Counted from the first letter of the stretch, positions 1 to 6,070 are shown. The stretch: DNA of 7,243 nucleotides from Treponema sp. (GCA_031268125.1 JAIRXT010000266.1:1-7243), one strand, 5' to 3'. Program-made: numbers and translations. The notes: generated by a model not told the origin, from the sequence alone.

Positions 1-2
1 GC

Positions 3-119
3 GCCCATATTTTCAGCGAGGGAAGTATTAGTTCCCGCATATTCGGGCAAGGGGGAAAAGCGCCGGTGGATCTTTTCAGCGGATTGGAAATAGACCTGGA
101 ACCGGTTTTTGCTGAATAG
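3..119 (+). CDS. C-terminal end of an upstream protein (partial, unrecognised)
   Basis: An open frame runs from the window edge to a TAG at 117-119, giving 38 residues that end in the acidic stretch GLEIDLEPVFAE. The composition is protein-like and the stretch precedes a non-coding repeat region, so I read it as the tail of a gene starting outside the window. A competing frame beginning at base 1 stays open to a TAG at 91-93 and cannot be excluded. No family is recognised. The first structure downstream that could stop its transcription is the long hairpin at 194-262. Confidence 0.35.
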   Translation, partial: AHIFSEGSISSRIFGQGGKAPVDLFSGLEIDLEPVFAE

Positions 120-193
120 TCTTAATAAAGCGCCATCATCCCCCGGCACAACGTCAGCAATTTTACTTTTACAAAAATGAGAACGTTCAACCT

Positions 194-262
194 AAAAATG
201 GTCAAATGGTGTTGTTTCTGTAGGTATTCCCTGGCGTTATCTTTCACCATTTGACCATTTTT
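194..262. repeat. 18-bp perfect inverted repeat (hairpin A of MITE copy 1)
   Basis: Arms 194-211 and 245-262 are perfectly complementary around a 33-base loop. The stem begins with five A and ends in a run of seven T (258-264). It could therefore act as a factor-independent terminator in either direction, although the loop is long for a classical terminator. The same arm sequence (AAAAATGGTCAAATGG) recurs at 639-654 and 6269-6284. Confidence 0.75.
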
Positions 263-342
263 TTACCTCGAATTCCCTTAGACAACCAGCAATTCTCATG
301 TTAGGAAGAGATGAAAAGGCGCCCTGCAAAAGCCGGGCGGGG

Positions 343-391
343 TGTCAGGGGGAAAAACGAGGGGAAGGGGCCCCTGTTTTTCCCCCTGACA
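343..391. repeat. 16-bp perfect inverted repeat (hairpin B of MITE copy 1)
   Basis: Arms 343-358 (TGTCAGGGGGAAAAAC) and 376-391 are exact reverse complements around a 17-base G/C-rich loop. The homologous stem in the copy at 6141-6190 has changed sequence but stays paired. Confidence 0.8.
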
Positions 392-503
392 GGACCCTAG
401 GGAGATGTTACCGGCGCATTTTCGTTTTGGAATGGTTAAAATGAGAATTGCTGCAGCAACGTCCACATTACTGGACAAAAAAGCCTTTTTTAGCTTATAT
501 TAG

Positions 504-540
504 AGCCAATCCCAAAACTCGGTTAGTTTTGGGATTGGCT
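504..540. repeat. 16-bp perfect hairpin with a 5-base loop
   Basis: AGCCAATCCCAAAACT (504-519) pairs perfectly with 525-540 around the loop CGGTT. There is no T-run after it, so a simple terminator role is not obvious. Most of it recurs, on the opposite strand, after the binding-protein gene (2134-2165), so it belongs to a short repeat family. Confidence 0.75.
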
Positions 541-544
541 TCCG

Positions 545-570
545 AAAAAGCGGTCTAAAACCCGCTTTTT
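545..570. terminator. Possible bidirectional factor-independent terminator
   Basis: AAAAAGCGG (545-553) pairs with CCGCTTTTT (562-570) around an 8-base loop. This gives a 9-bp stem flanked by A5 and T5, the usual shape of a bidirectional terminator. The nearest possible client is the gene ending at 119, more than 400 bases upstream, so the role is uncertain. Confidence 0.35.
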
Positions 571-587
571 CTATTAAAATCAGGGTA

Positions 588-618
588 GCTTTCCCAAAAA
601 CTGAAGTTTTGGGAAAGC
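588..618. repeat. 12-bp perfect hairpin of the CCCAAAA family
   Basis: GCTTTCCCAAAA (588-599) pairs with TTTTGGGAAAGC (607-618) around a 7-base loop. It shares the CCCAAAA/TTTTGGG core with the hairpins at 504-540 and 2131-2165. It overlaps the poorly defined left end of MITE copy 2. Confidence 0.65.
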
Positions 619-927
619 CTCAAATAACAGTGCAACCTAAAAATGGTCAAATGGCGGGGGTCCTTCGGGTGTTACCCGCGGGTGTTCCCCGGTGTTATTT
701 TTCACCCTTTGGCCATTTTTTACCTTGAAAACCCCTTGGCTTAAGGTAATTCACGATGGGGATAATGGCGAAAAGAGCGCCGACACCCGCAGACGGGGTC
801 CAGTTTCGCGACAGCGAAAAGTGGAAAGAATCTGAGGTGGGGGCCCCGGATTTTTCCAGCCGGCAGGAAAGCCAATGAATTTTTTACGGCTCTTTTCGGA
901 TTTGGAATTTTGAATTTGGAATTGCTG
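601..927 (+). mobile_element. MITE-like element, copy 2 (left end eroded)
   Basis: Clear similarity to the inverse of 6079-6375 begins near 622 (CAAATAACAGTGCAACCTAAA) and runs to the right terminal repeat at 908-927 (TTTTGAATTTGG then AATTGCTG). Hairpin A is present with arms 639-654 and 705-720; one pair is a G-T wobble and one is a mismatch. Long blocks match copy 3, including 714-752 and 822-861. The left end at 601 is inferred from an ungapped but weak alignment (about half identical), and no target duplication is visible. About 30 extra bases in the middle contain a small hairpin, TTTCGC/GCGAAA (804-819). Half of hairpin B has been lost. The element ends 80 bases before the binding-protein start codon. 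Confidence 0.65.
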
Positions 928-945
928 TGAGAATTGCCGGCGCCA

Positions 946-974
946 TTGCTTTGGGCCGGGCTTTCCGCTATCCT
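946..974 (+). promoter_or_regulatory. Weak sigma-70-like promoter candidate
   Basis: TTGCTT (946-951) and TATCCT (969-974) are separated by 17 bases and lie 32 bases before the binding-protein ATG. Both hexamers are poor matches to consensus, so this is only the best candidate in the 79-base gap between MITE copy 2 and the operon. A promoter inside the element is equally possible. Confidence 0.2.
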
Positions 975-1006
975 TTACCGTATATCAGCCATTCGGAGGA
1001 AAGATA

Positions 1007-2122
1007 ATGAACAGGAAGTTATTGGCGGCGCTTCTTACCGGTGTGGTGGCAATTTCGGCCGTATCCGGCAGGGCTGCCAGGGACACAGAGGGCTCCGCAG
1101 GGGACCAGGGCATTACGGTGCGGCTTTTGACCGATGCCACGGGGATAGACGACAAATCCTTTAACGCAGCGGCGTGGCGGGGGATTCTGGAATTCTATGG
1201 GGATACCTGGGAAAACACCAGGCTCCGGGGCAGAAATTACGACGTGATCACCGCCCAAACCCAGGACATGTATATTCCTAATATCCGGCAGGCCACCGAC
1301 GAGGGGAACGATCTTATTGTAACCACGGGCTTTACCTTTGCCGATGCCCTGGGGGAAGTGGCCGCCCAGAACCCCGGCCAGAAGTACATGATTGTGGATG
1401 TGGACTGGGTGAATCTTCCCAACGTGCTGGAGGCGGTCTACGCCGAACACGAGGGGTCCTTCCTGGTGGGGGCGGCGGCGGCCCTTAAAGCCAAGGCCGA
1501 CGGTATTGCCAACCCTACGTTTGGCTTTATTGGGGGTATTCCCGGGGCTACCATCACCAAGTTTGAGGTGGGCTATGTCCAGGGGGTGCTTTCGGTGCTG
1601 CCCAACGCGGCTATTGTGGACTACTACGTGAACGACTGGGGGAATCCCGGCCTTGCCAAGACCCAGGCGAAGAACTGGTACGACAGCGGGGTTTACGCCA
1701 TTTATTCCGCCGCCGGGGGCAGCGGTAACGGGACCATTGCCCAGGCCAAGGAATACCGGGCGGCGGGCCGGAATGTCTGGGCCATCGGCGTCGATTCGGA
1801 TCAGCATGACGAGGGGCTTCTTCCCAATTCACGGGAATCCGCGGTTTTTACCTCCATGCTCAAAAAAGTGGAAACCAGTCTGGTCTACGGCCTGAACGCG
1901 GTAAAAAACAACACCTTTAAGGGGGAGGCTATTACCTTTGATCTTAAATCCGATGGTGTGGGCTACGCCGCCACTAATCCGGCGCTTACCGCGGATATTA
2001 AGGCGGAACTTGAGCGGATCAAAGCCCGGATTATTTCCGGGGAGATTAGAATTGCCGCCACCAACGCGGAGGCAAAAAAGCTCCCCGGTTTCCCCCAGGA
2101 GCTTCACGCGGTAGACGACTAA
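1007..2122 (+). CDS. BMP/PnrA-family nucleoside-binding periplasmic protein
   Basis: A 371-residue solute-binding protein of the BmpA/PnrA (TmpC, Med) family, the ligand-capturing part of a nucleoside-type ABC importer. The ATG has GGAGGA six bases upstream (995-1000). Residues 1-21 form a signal peptide (basic MNRK, then a hydrophobic core). The mature part carries the family blocks TDATGIDDKSFN (42-53), DLIVTTGFTFADAL (102-115), YAEHEGSFLVGAAAAL (145-160), FIGGIPGATITKFEVGY (174-190), AAGGSGNG (235-242) and GVDSDQ (261-266). The DDKSFN and GVDSDQ blocks lie in the expected ligand pocket. The ending SGEIRI (344-349) is also typical. There is no cysteine anywhere: the lipobox-like VSG (19-21) is followed by Arg22, so the protein cannot be lipidated in the usual way. 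Purine-nucleoside specificity is inferred from the family. The following gap contains hairpins. Confidence 0.92.
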   Translation: MNRKLLAALLTGVVAISAVSGRAARDTEGSAGDQGITVRLLTDATGIDDKSFNAAAWRGILEFYGDTWENTRLRGRNYDVITAQTQDMYIPNIRQATDEGNDLIVTTGFTFADALGEVAAQNPGQKYMIVDVDWVNLPNVLEAVYAEHEGSFLVGAAAALKAKADGIANPTFGFIGGIPGATITKFEVGYVQGVLSVLPNAAIVDYYVNDWGNPGLAKTQAKNWYDSGVYAIYSAAGGSGNGTIAQAKEYRAAGRNVWAIGVDSDQHDEGLLPNSRESAVFTSMLKKVETSLVYGLNAVKNNTFKGEAITFDLKSDGVGYAATNPALTADIKAELERIKARIISGEIRIAATNAEAKKLPGFPQELHAVDD

Positions 2123-2130
2123 CAGTTGAG

Positions 2131-2165
2131 GCTTTCCCAAAACTAACCGGGTTTTGGGATTGGCT
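2131..2165 (+). terminator. Hairpin just after the binding-protein gene (possible attenuator)
   Basis: TCCCAAAAC (2135-2143) pairs with GTTTTGGGA (2151-2159) around a 7-base loop, and GC/GC ends (2131-2132 with 2163-2164) can extend it past a small mismatch. It starts 9 bases after the TAA. There is no strong T-run, so partial termination or 3'-end protection of the binding-protein message is more likely than full termination. It is a member of the repeat family seen at 504-540 and 588-618. Confidence 0.4.
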
Positions 2166-2176
2166 CAGTTTGTTGC

Positions 2177-2210
2177 GCTTTGCGCCTGCGGGTTTTTGCA
2201 GGACGCAAGC
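2177..2210 (+). repeat. Imperfect hairpin in the operon's internal leader
   Basis: CCTGC (2185-2189) pairs with GCAGG (2198-2202), and the stem continues past a single-base bulge (A2203) through GCG/CGC, TT/AA and GC/GC out to 2177 and 2210, with one further bulged T. The loop is GGGTTTTT. It lies between the post-gene hairpin and the larger fold at 2255-2437. Confidence 0.4.
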
Positions 2211-2254
2211 CCCGGTTGCCGGATACAGTGTGGACAAGCTTCCTTAGAAAATAA

Positions 2255-2437
2255 GGGGGGTAGCGGAAGACCAAACGGAGGGAGATATGCCCGCGTTGTA
2301 GACGCGGGCATATCGACCGGAGTGCAGGGCTGAAGCGAGGGGGGGCCAAGGAGGCGGGGCTGTACAGCCCCGGCTGCGGGGAAGTCAAGGCGGCGTCCTG
2401 CGCCGCCTTGACCCATTGTCCGTGGTAGCTGCCCCCC
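2255..2437 (+). ncRNA. Candidate structured RNA / cis-regulatory leader with a multibranch fold
   Basis: The segment closes on itself. GGGGGGTAGC (2255-2264) pairs with 2428-2437 (nine Watson-Crick pairs and one U-G). After a small internal loop, ACCA (2270-2273) pairs with TGGT (2423-2426) and CGGA (2276-2279) with TCCG (2419-2422). Three hairpins sit inside: 2284-2296/2302-2314 (13 bp, loop TGTAG), 2355-2361/2366-2372 (7 bp, loop GTAC) and 2384-2395/2401-2412 (12 bp, loop TCCTG). An alternative stem, CCCCG/CGGGG (2368-2372/2377-2381), would compete with the second hairpin. The single wobble pair slightly favours + strand RNA. The fold ends 28 bases before the ATPase GTG. No known RNA class is recognised; a palindromic DNA repeat is the alternative. 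Confidence 0.45.
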
Positions 2438-2455
2438 CCTACAAATGAACCAACT

Positions 2456-2460
2456 GGAGG
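2456..2460 (+). promoter_or_regulatory. Shine-Dalgarno GGAGG that decides the ATPase start
   Basis: GGAGG lies 5 bases before GTG 2466, matching the spacing in the other three operon genes (5-6 bases). The in-frame ATG at 2445 has only a C8 tract and CTACAA upstream, and no recognisable ribosome binding site. Confidence 0.65.
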
Positions 2461-2465
2461 TCCCG

Positions 2466-4010
2466 GTGTCTGTTCCTGCCATTGAAATGCTGGATATAAC
2501 CAAGATTTTTCCCGGCGTAATAGCCAACAACCGGGTTACTTTTACCGTGGAGCGGGGGGAGATCCACGCGCTGCTGGGGGAAAACGGCGCGGGCAAGTCC
2601 ACGCTGATGTCCGTCCTGTTTGGGCTTTACGAAGCGGACGGGGGAACTATCAGGGTCCGGGGCCGGGAGGTGCAGATAAAAAACCCCAACGATGCGACCG
2701 CCCTTAAAATCGGCATGGTACACCAGCACTTTAAGCTGATCCACAACTTTACGGTAACGGAGAATATTGTCCTGGGGCTGGAGCCCCGCGGTCCCTTTGG
2801 GAACCTGGACCTGCAATCTGCGGAAAAGCGGGTACAGGAGCTTTCCGGGGTCTACGGGCTGGCGGTGGACCCCCGTTCCAGGATAGAGGATATTACGGTG
2901 GGGATGCAGCAGCGGGTGGAGATTCTTAAAATTCTGTACCGGGATGCGGAGATTCTGATCTTTGACGAACCTACCGCGGTGCTTACCCCCCAGGAGATCG
3001 ACGAGCTTTTGGCCATATTCCGCCGGCTTAAGGCGGAGGGGAAGACGATTGTTTTTATTACCCACAAGCTCAAGGAGATAAAGGCCGCAGCGGACCGCTG
3101 TACGGTGCTGCGGCGGGGGAAATTTATTGCCACCGTGGATGTGGCCGCCGTGGACGAACAGAAACTGGCGGAGATGATGGTGGGCCGGGCGGTGAATTTC
3201 CGTATCGAAAAGGCTCCGCCGCAGCCGGGGGCGCTGGTCCTGAAGATTGAAGACCTGACGGTGCTGGGCCCTCAGGGGACCGAAGCGGTAAACGGCCTTT
3301 CCCTGGAAGTCCGTTCCGGGGAGATTGTGGGAATTGCCGGGGTGGACGGGAACGGCCAGTCGGAGCTTATCGCCGCCATTGCCGGGCTGTTGCCGGTCAA
3401 GTCCGGCCGTATCCTGCTTAAAGGCAGGGATATATCCCGGGACAGCATTCGTTCCCGGAACCGGGGCGGCATAGGACTGGTCCCGGAAAACCGGCACCGG
3501 CACGGCCTTATCCTTGACTTCCGGCTGGATGAGAACCTGATCCTTAAAAGTTTCCGGGGGGCCCCCTACTCTTCCCGCCTGGGGTTCCTCCGGTTTCCCG
3601 TTATCCGGCGTCATGCGGAGGACCTGATTGGGGAATTCGACATCCGGGCCGGGAGCGGGGCCGCCACTCCGGCTTACTCCATGTCCGGGGGCAACCAGCA
3701 GAAGGTGGTTATTGCCCGGGAGATTGGGCTTTCCCCGGAACTGCTCATCGTGGCCCAGCCGACCAGGGGCCTTGATGTGGGGGCCATTGAGTACATCCAC
3801 CGCAGGATCGTCAACGAGCGGGACAAGGGCCGGGCGGTTCTGCTGGTCTCCTTTGAACTGGATGAGATTTTGGGGCTTTGCGACCGTATTGCCGCCCTGT
3901 CCAAAGGCCAGGTGGCGGGGGTGCTTGACGCGGCGGAAGCGGACGAGCGCCGCATCGGCGCCATGATGGGGGGCCTGCACGAGGCACACAAGGAGGCGCT
4001 GCATGCCTGA
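2466..4010 (+). CDS. ABC transporter ATPase with two nucleotide-binding domains, BMP/nucleoside type
   Basis: A 514-residue ATPase that energises the importer from the cytoplasmic face; its length and double domain match NupO/YufO and RbsA-type proteins. Domain 1 has Walker A GENGAGKST (38-46), Q-loop in VHQHF (85-89), signature VGMQQ (145-149), Walker B ILIFDEPTA (163-171) and switch His in ITHK (198-201). Domain 2 has a Walker A remnant lacking the GKS, GVDGNGQSE (292-300), an intact signature SMSGGNQQK (405-413), Walker B LLIVAQPTRGLD (426-437) with Gln in place of the catalytic Glu, and SFELDE with no switch His. Domain 1's catalytic set therefore faces domain 2's good signature, which leaves one canonical and one degenerate site. 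GTG 2466 is preferred because of GGAGG 5 bases upstream; ATG 2445 would add 7 residues. The end overlaps the next gene by 8 bp. Confidence 0.93.
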   Translation: MSVPAIEMLDITKIFPGVIANNRVTFTVERGEIHALLGENGAGKSTLMSVLFGLYEADGGTIRVRGREVQIKNPNDATALKIGMVHQHFKLIHNFTVTENIVLGLEPRGPFGNLDLQSAEKRVQELSGVYGLAVDPRSRIEDITVGMQQRVEILKILYRDAEILIFDEPTAVLTPQEIDELLAIFRRLKAEGKTIVFITHKLKEIKAAADRCTVLRRGKFIATVDVAAVDEQKLAEMMVGRAVNFRIEKAPPQPGALVLKIEDLTVLGPQGTEAVNGLSLEVRSGEIVGIAGVDGNGQSELIAAIAGLLPVKSGRILLKGRDISRDSIRSRNRGGIGLVPENRHRHGLILDFRLDENLILKSFRGAPYSSRLGFLRFPVIRRHAEDLIGEFDIRAGSGAATPAYSMSGGNQQKVVIAREIGLSPELLIVAQPTRGLDVGAIEYIHRRIVNERDKGRAVLLVSFELDEILGLCDRIAALSKGQVAGVLDAAEADERRIGAMMGGLHEAHKEALHA

Positions 4011-5166
4011 ACTACCAAAAACGCCGGAATCCGGCAAGAAACAGGGCCCGCCGCATGATCTTGGGAACAGAATCCTTGAAGTTTTTACCCGGAGCAACGG
4101 GATAGTCTCTGTGGCGGTGGTATTGCTGGGCTTTCTGGTGGCAACTTTTCTTATTTTGCTGGTGGGCCGGAACCCCGGCGGGATGTACCAGGCCATTCTC
4201 CAGGTGGTTTCCGGCTGGGACCTGCGGCGGGGGACCCACAACCTGCGCTACGTGGGGGAATGGATCGTGGCTTCCATGCCGCTGATCCTCTGCGGCCTTT
4301 CCATGGGCTTTGCCGCCCGGACCGGGTTGTTCAATATCGGCGCGGAGGGCCAATACGCCATCGGCATTACCGCCGCCCAGTTTGCGGCTCTCTACGGCCC
4401 CCGGATTCCGGTGCTGCACTGGTTCCTGGCGGTTTTGGCGGCTATAGCCGCCGCCGCGGTCTGGGGCGGCATTGTGGGCTTTTTTAAGGCACGATTCAAC
4501 GTTTCCGAAGTGGTGGCTACCATCATGATGAACTACATCGCCCTGTACCTGTCCCGAATCCTTACCATGCAGATTCCCGGGTCCAATACCTTCAAAACCC
4601 CGGATTTTCCCGCTACCGCCCGGCTTTCCAGCCCCTTTATGGAGTGGATTACCAACAATTCCCGGCTTAACCACGGGATTTGGTTTACCCTTGGGGCGGT
4701 GTTTTTTTACTGGATTGTCATGGAAAAAACCCGGCGGGGCTACAGTCTGCGGGCCACGGGCTTTAACAAGGAAGCCGCCCGCTACGGCGGCATCAGGGTA
4801 AACGCCGACATTACCTGTGCAATGGCCATTGCCGGGGCCTTTGCCGGACTGGCGGGGGCCATTGTTTCCCTGGGGAGCTTTTCCGCGGGCCGGGTTTTGG
4901 CCGTGCAGGACGGCTACGGCTTTGACGGGATTGCCGTGGCCCTGGTGGGGAACAGCAGCGCCTGGGGCACGGCCCTGGCGGGGCTTCTGTTCGGCATGTT
5001 GAAATCTGCCCAGCCCCTGATGCAGTCCCGGCAGATCCCCGACGAGATTGCCTCCATCATTCTGGGGATTATCGTGGTCTTTATCTCCCTTAGGGCGGGG
5101 ATTAAACTTCTTATCGAATGGCAGATGAAAGAAAAGGCAAGGAAAGGGGAGGCCGCCAATGGCTGA
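4003..5166 (+). CDS. ABC transporter permease 1, BMP/nucleoside type (NupP/YufP-like)
   Basis: A 387-residue inner-membrane permease of the BPD_transp_2 family (branched-chain amino acid, ribose and nucleoside importers). The first ~30 residues are polar and cytoplasmic. Hydrophobic segments follow at about 34-54, 86-104, 117-131, 137-161, 168-187, 226-240, 270-291, 308-336 and 349-370. Diagnostic stretches are GLFNIGAEGQ (108-117) and the cytoplasmic coupling loop RRGYSLRATGFNKEAARYGGI (from 244), which should contact the ATPase. The ATG has AAGGAGG (3990-3996) six bases upstream and overlaps the ATPase stop by 8 bp, and the 3' end overlaps the next permease by 8 bp, so translational coupling is likely. 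It pairs with the second permease as a heterodimeric channel. Substrate is inferred from the operon's binding protein. Confidence 0.93.
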   Translation: MPELPKTPESGKKQGPPHDLGNRILEVFTRSNGIVSVAVVLLGFLVATFLILLVGRNPGGMYQAILQVVSGWDLRRGTHNLRYVGEWIVASMPLILCGLSMGFAARTGLFNIGAEGQYAIGITAAQFAALYGPRIPVLHWFLAVLAAIAAAAVWGGIVGFFKARFNVSEVVATIMMNYIALYLSRILTMQIPGSNTFKTPDFPATARLSSPFMEWITNNSRLNHGIWFTLGAVFFYWIVMEKTRRGYSLRATGFNKEAARYGGIRVNADITCAMAIAGAFAGLAGAIVSLGSFSAGRVLAVQDGYGFDGIAVALVGNSSAWGTALAGLLFGMLKSAQPLMQSRQIPDEIASIILGIIVVFISLRAGIKLLIEWQMKEKARKGEAANG

Positions 5167-6070
5167 GTTACTCCGTGTTCTGTTTGCTATCCTGCCCTCA
5201 ATCTTCATGATCACCGCCCCCATCCTTATTACCGCCACCGGGGGCATGATCTGTGAACGGTCCGGGGTAGTGAATATCGCCCTGGAAGGGCTTATGACGA
5301 TTGGCGCTATGGCAGCGGCTACGGTTCATGTGCTGCTGGAGGGGAGCACTTCCCTCTCCGTCCCCCTGGCCCTGCTGAGCGCCGCGCTCCTGGGGGGCGT
5401 TTTTTCCCTTATCCACGCCTATGCCAGCATTACGCTGCGGGCGGATCAGGTAATTTCCGGTACGGGGATCAACCTGCTGGCCAACGGAATCACCATCTTT
5501 TTCTGTCAAATTCTGTTCCAGCAGAAGCGGACCCGGGCTTTTATGATGGGGATGCGGCCTTTTTGGGGCTTTTACCCTACCATTTGGATTAGCCTTGCCA
5601 TTCTGCTTGTCTCCTGGTTTGTCCTGTACCGGCGGCCCTGGGGGCTGCGGCTGCGGGCCTGCGGCGAACACCCCCAGGCCCTAGCCAGCGCCGGGGTGGA
5701 TGTAATCAGGATTCGTTACATTGCGGTTCTTATTTCCGGCGTGCTGGCGGGGCTGGCCGGGGGCTGTCTGGTCCTTACCCAGACCACGGAATTCGCCTCC
5801 AACACCGTCAACGGCAAGGGCTTTATCGCCCTGGCGGCGGTCTCCTTTGGCCGCTGGCTGCCCCTGGGCATTCTGGGGTCCTCGTTGATTTTTGGCGCTG
5901 CCTCTGCCCTGGCGGTGTACATCGTCAACATCAGGATTCTTAAATTTTTGCCTTCGGACATATTCAGCCTTCTTCCCTATTTTATTACCCTGGCCACTCT
6001 GGTGATCTTTAGCGGCAAGGACTACGCCCCCCGGGCCTCCGGCCAGCCCTACGACAAGGGGAAAGGGTAG
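5159..6070 (+). CDS. ABC transporter permease 2, BMP/nucleoside type (NupQ/YufQ-like)
   Basis: A 303-residue partner permease of the same BPD_transp_2 superfamily, shorter than permease 1 as is usual for this pair. Nearly the whole chain is hydrophobic. Family blocks are GGMICERSGVVNIALEGLM (28-46), RADQVISGTGINLLANG (94-110), the coupling loop WGLRLRACGEHPQALASAGV (161-180), and a terminal segment LLPYFITLATLVIF (271-284) followed by a short basic tail. GGGGAGG (5146-5152) lies six bases before the ATG, which overlaps the permease 1 stop by 8 bp. It is the last gene of the operon. The last base of its TAG stop is also the first base of the target duplication of the MITE copy downstream, so the insertion left the protein intact but separated it from its original 3' flank. 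Confidence 0.93.
   Translation: MAELLRVLFAILPSIFMITAPILITATGGMICERSGVVNIALEGLMTIGAMAAATVHVLLEGSTSLSVPLALLSAALLGGVFSLIHAYASITLRADQVISGTGINLLANGITIFFCQILFQQKRTRAFMMGMRPFWGFYPTIWISLAILLVSWFVLYRRPWGLRLRACGEHPQALASAGVDVIRIRYIAVLISGVLAGLAGGCLVLTQTTEFASNTVNGKGFIALAAVSFGRWLPLGILGSSLIFGAASALAVYIVNIRILKFLPSDIFSLLPYFITLATLVIFSGKDYAPRASGQPYDKGKG

Larger units (their letters stand above)
155..453 (+). mobile_element. MITE-like element, copy 1 (299 bp)
   Basis: First of three related non-coding elements. It starts CAGCAATTTT and ends AGAATTGCTG, so the outer ends form a short terminal inverted repeat (CAGCAATT/AATTGCTG). Inside are a long hairpin (194-262) and a second hairpin (343-391), in the same order as in the other copies. 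Its length matches the 297 bp of the well-delimited copy at 6079-6375. The 9 bases before it (GCACAACGT) and after it (CAGCAACGT) agree in register at their last six positions, which fits a worn target duplication. There is also a 13-bp perfect inverted repeat, 287-299 with 441-453. No transposase is encoded. Confidence 0.65.

Noticed and set aside
185..267. Integron attC-like site (GTTCAAC at 185 resembles RYYYAAC; GTTGAAC occurs at 6340)
   Set aside because: The matching partner site is absent at the other end of each hairpin, no cassette gene or integrase is present, and the terminal repeats with target duplications explain the element better.
296..478. 60-codon open frame on the - strand
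   Set aside because: Lies almost entirely inside MITE copy 1 and includes both arms of hairpin B. The other copies do not preserve it.
155..927. CRISPR array
   Set aside because: The repeats are few, long, diverged and internally palindromic, with no regular spacer length and no cas genes.
928..1006. Purine riboswitch upstream of the binding-protein gene
   Set aside because: The gap is only 79 bases, and I see neither the paired loops nor the conserved junction bases of the purine aptamer.
934..1164. 76-codon + strand frame overlapping the binding-protein start
   Set aside because: No ribosome site. Overlaps a well-supported gene in another frame and has no recognisable content.
1019..1807. 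262-codon open frame on the - strand
   Set aside because: Antisense shadow of the binding-protein gene, which carries clear family motifs.
2432..2439. C8 tract as a phase-variation switch
   Set aside because: It lies upstream of either possible start codon, not inside the gene, and half of it pairs with the G6 tract at 2255-2260, which explains it structurally.
2165..2602. 145-codon - strand frame through the operon's internal leader
   Set aside because: Its first third is antisense to the ATPase start and the rest runs through stem-loops, whose complementary arms keep frames open by chance.
2439..4241. 600-codon open frame on the - strand
   Set aside because: It lies antisense to the ATPase, whose frame contains all expected motifs. 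Its translation is rich in Pro, Arg, Gly and His with no recognisable domain, as expected for a shadow of a GC-rich gene.
4012..5247. 411-codon open frame on the - strand
   Set aside because: Antisense to permease 1. Low-complexity His/Gly/Pro-rich translation and no plausible ribosome site or domain.
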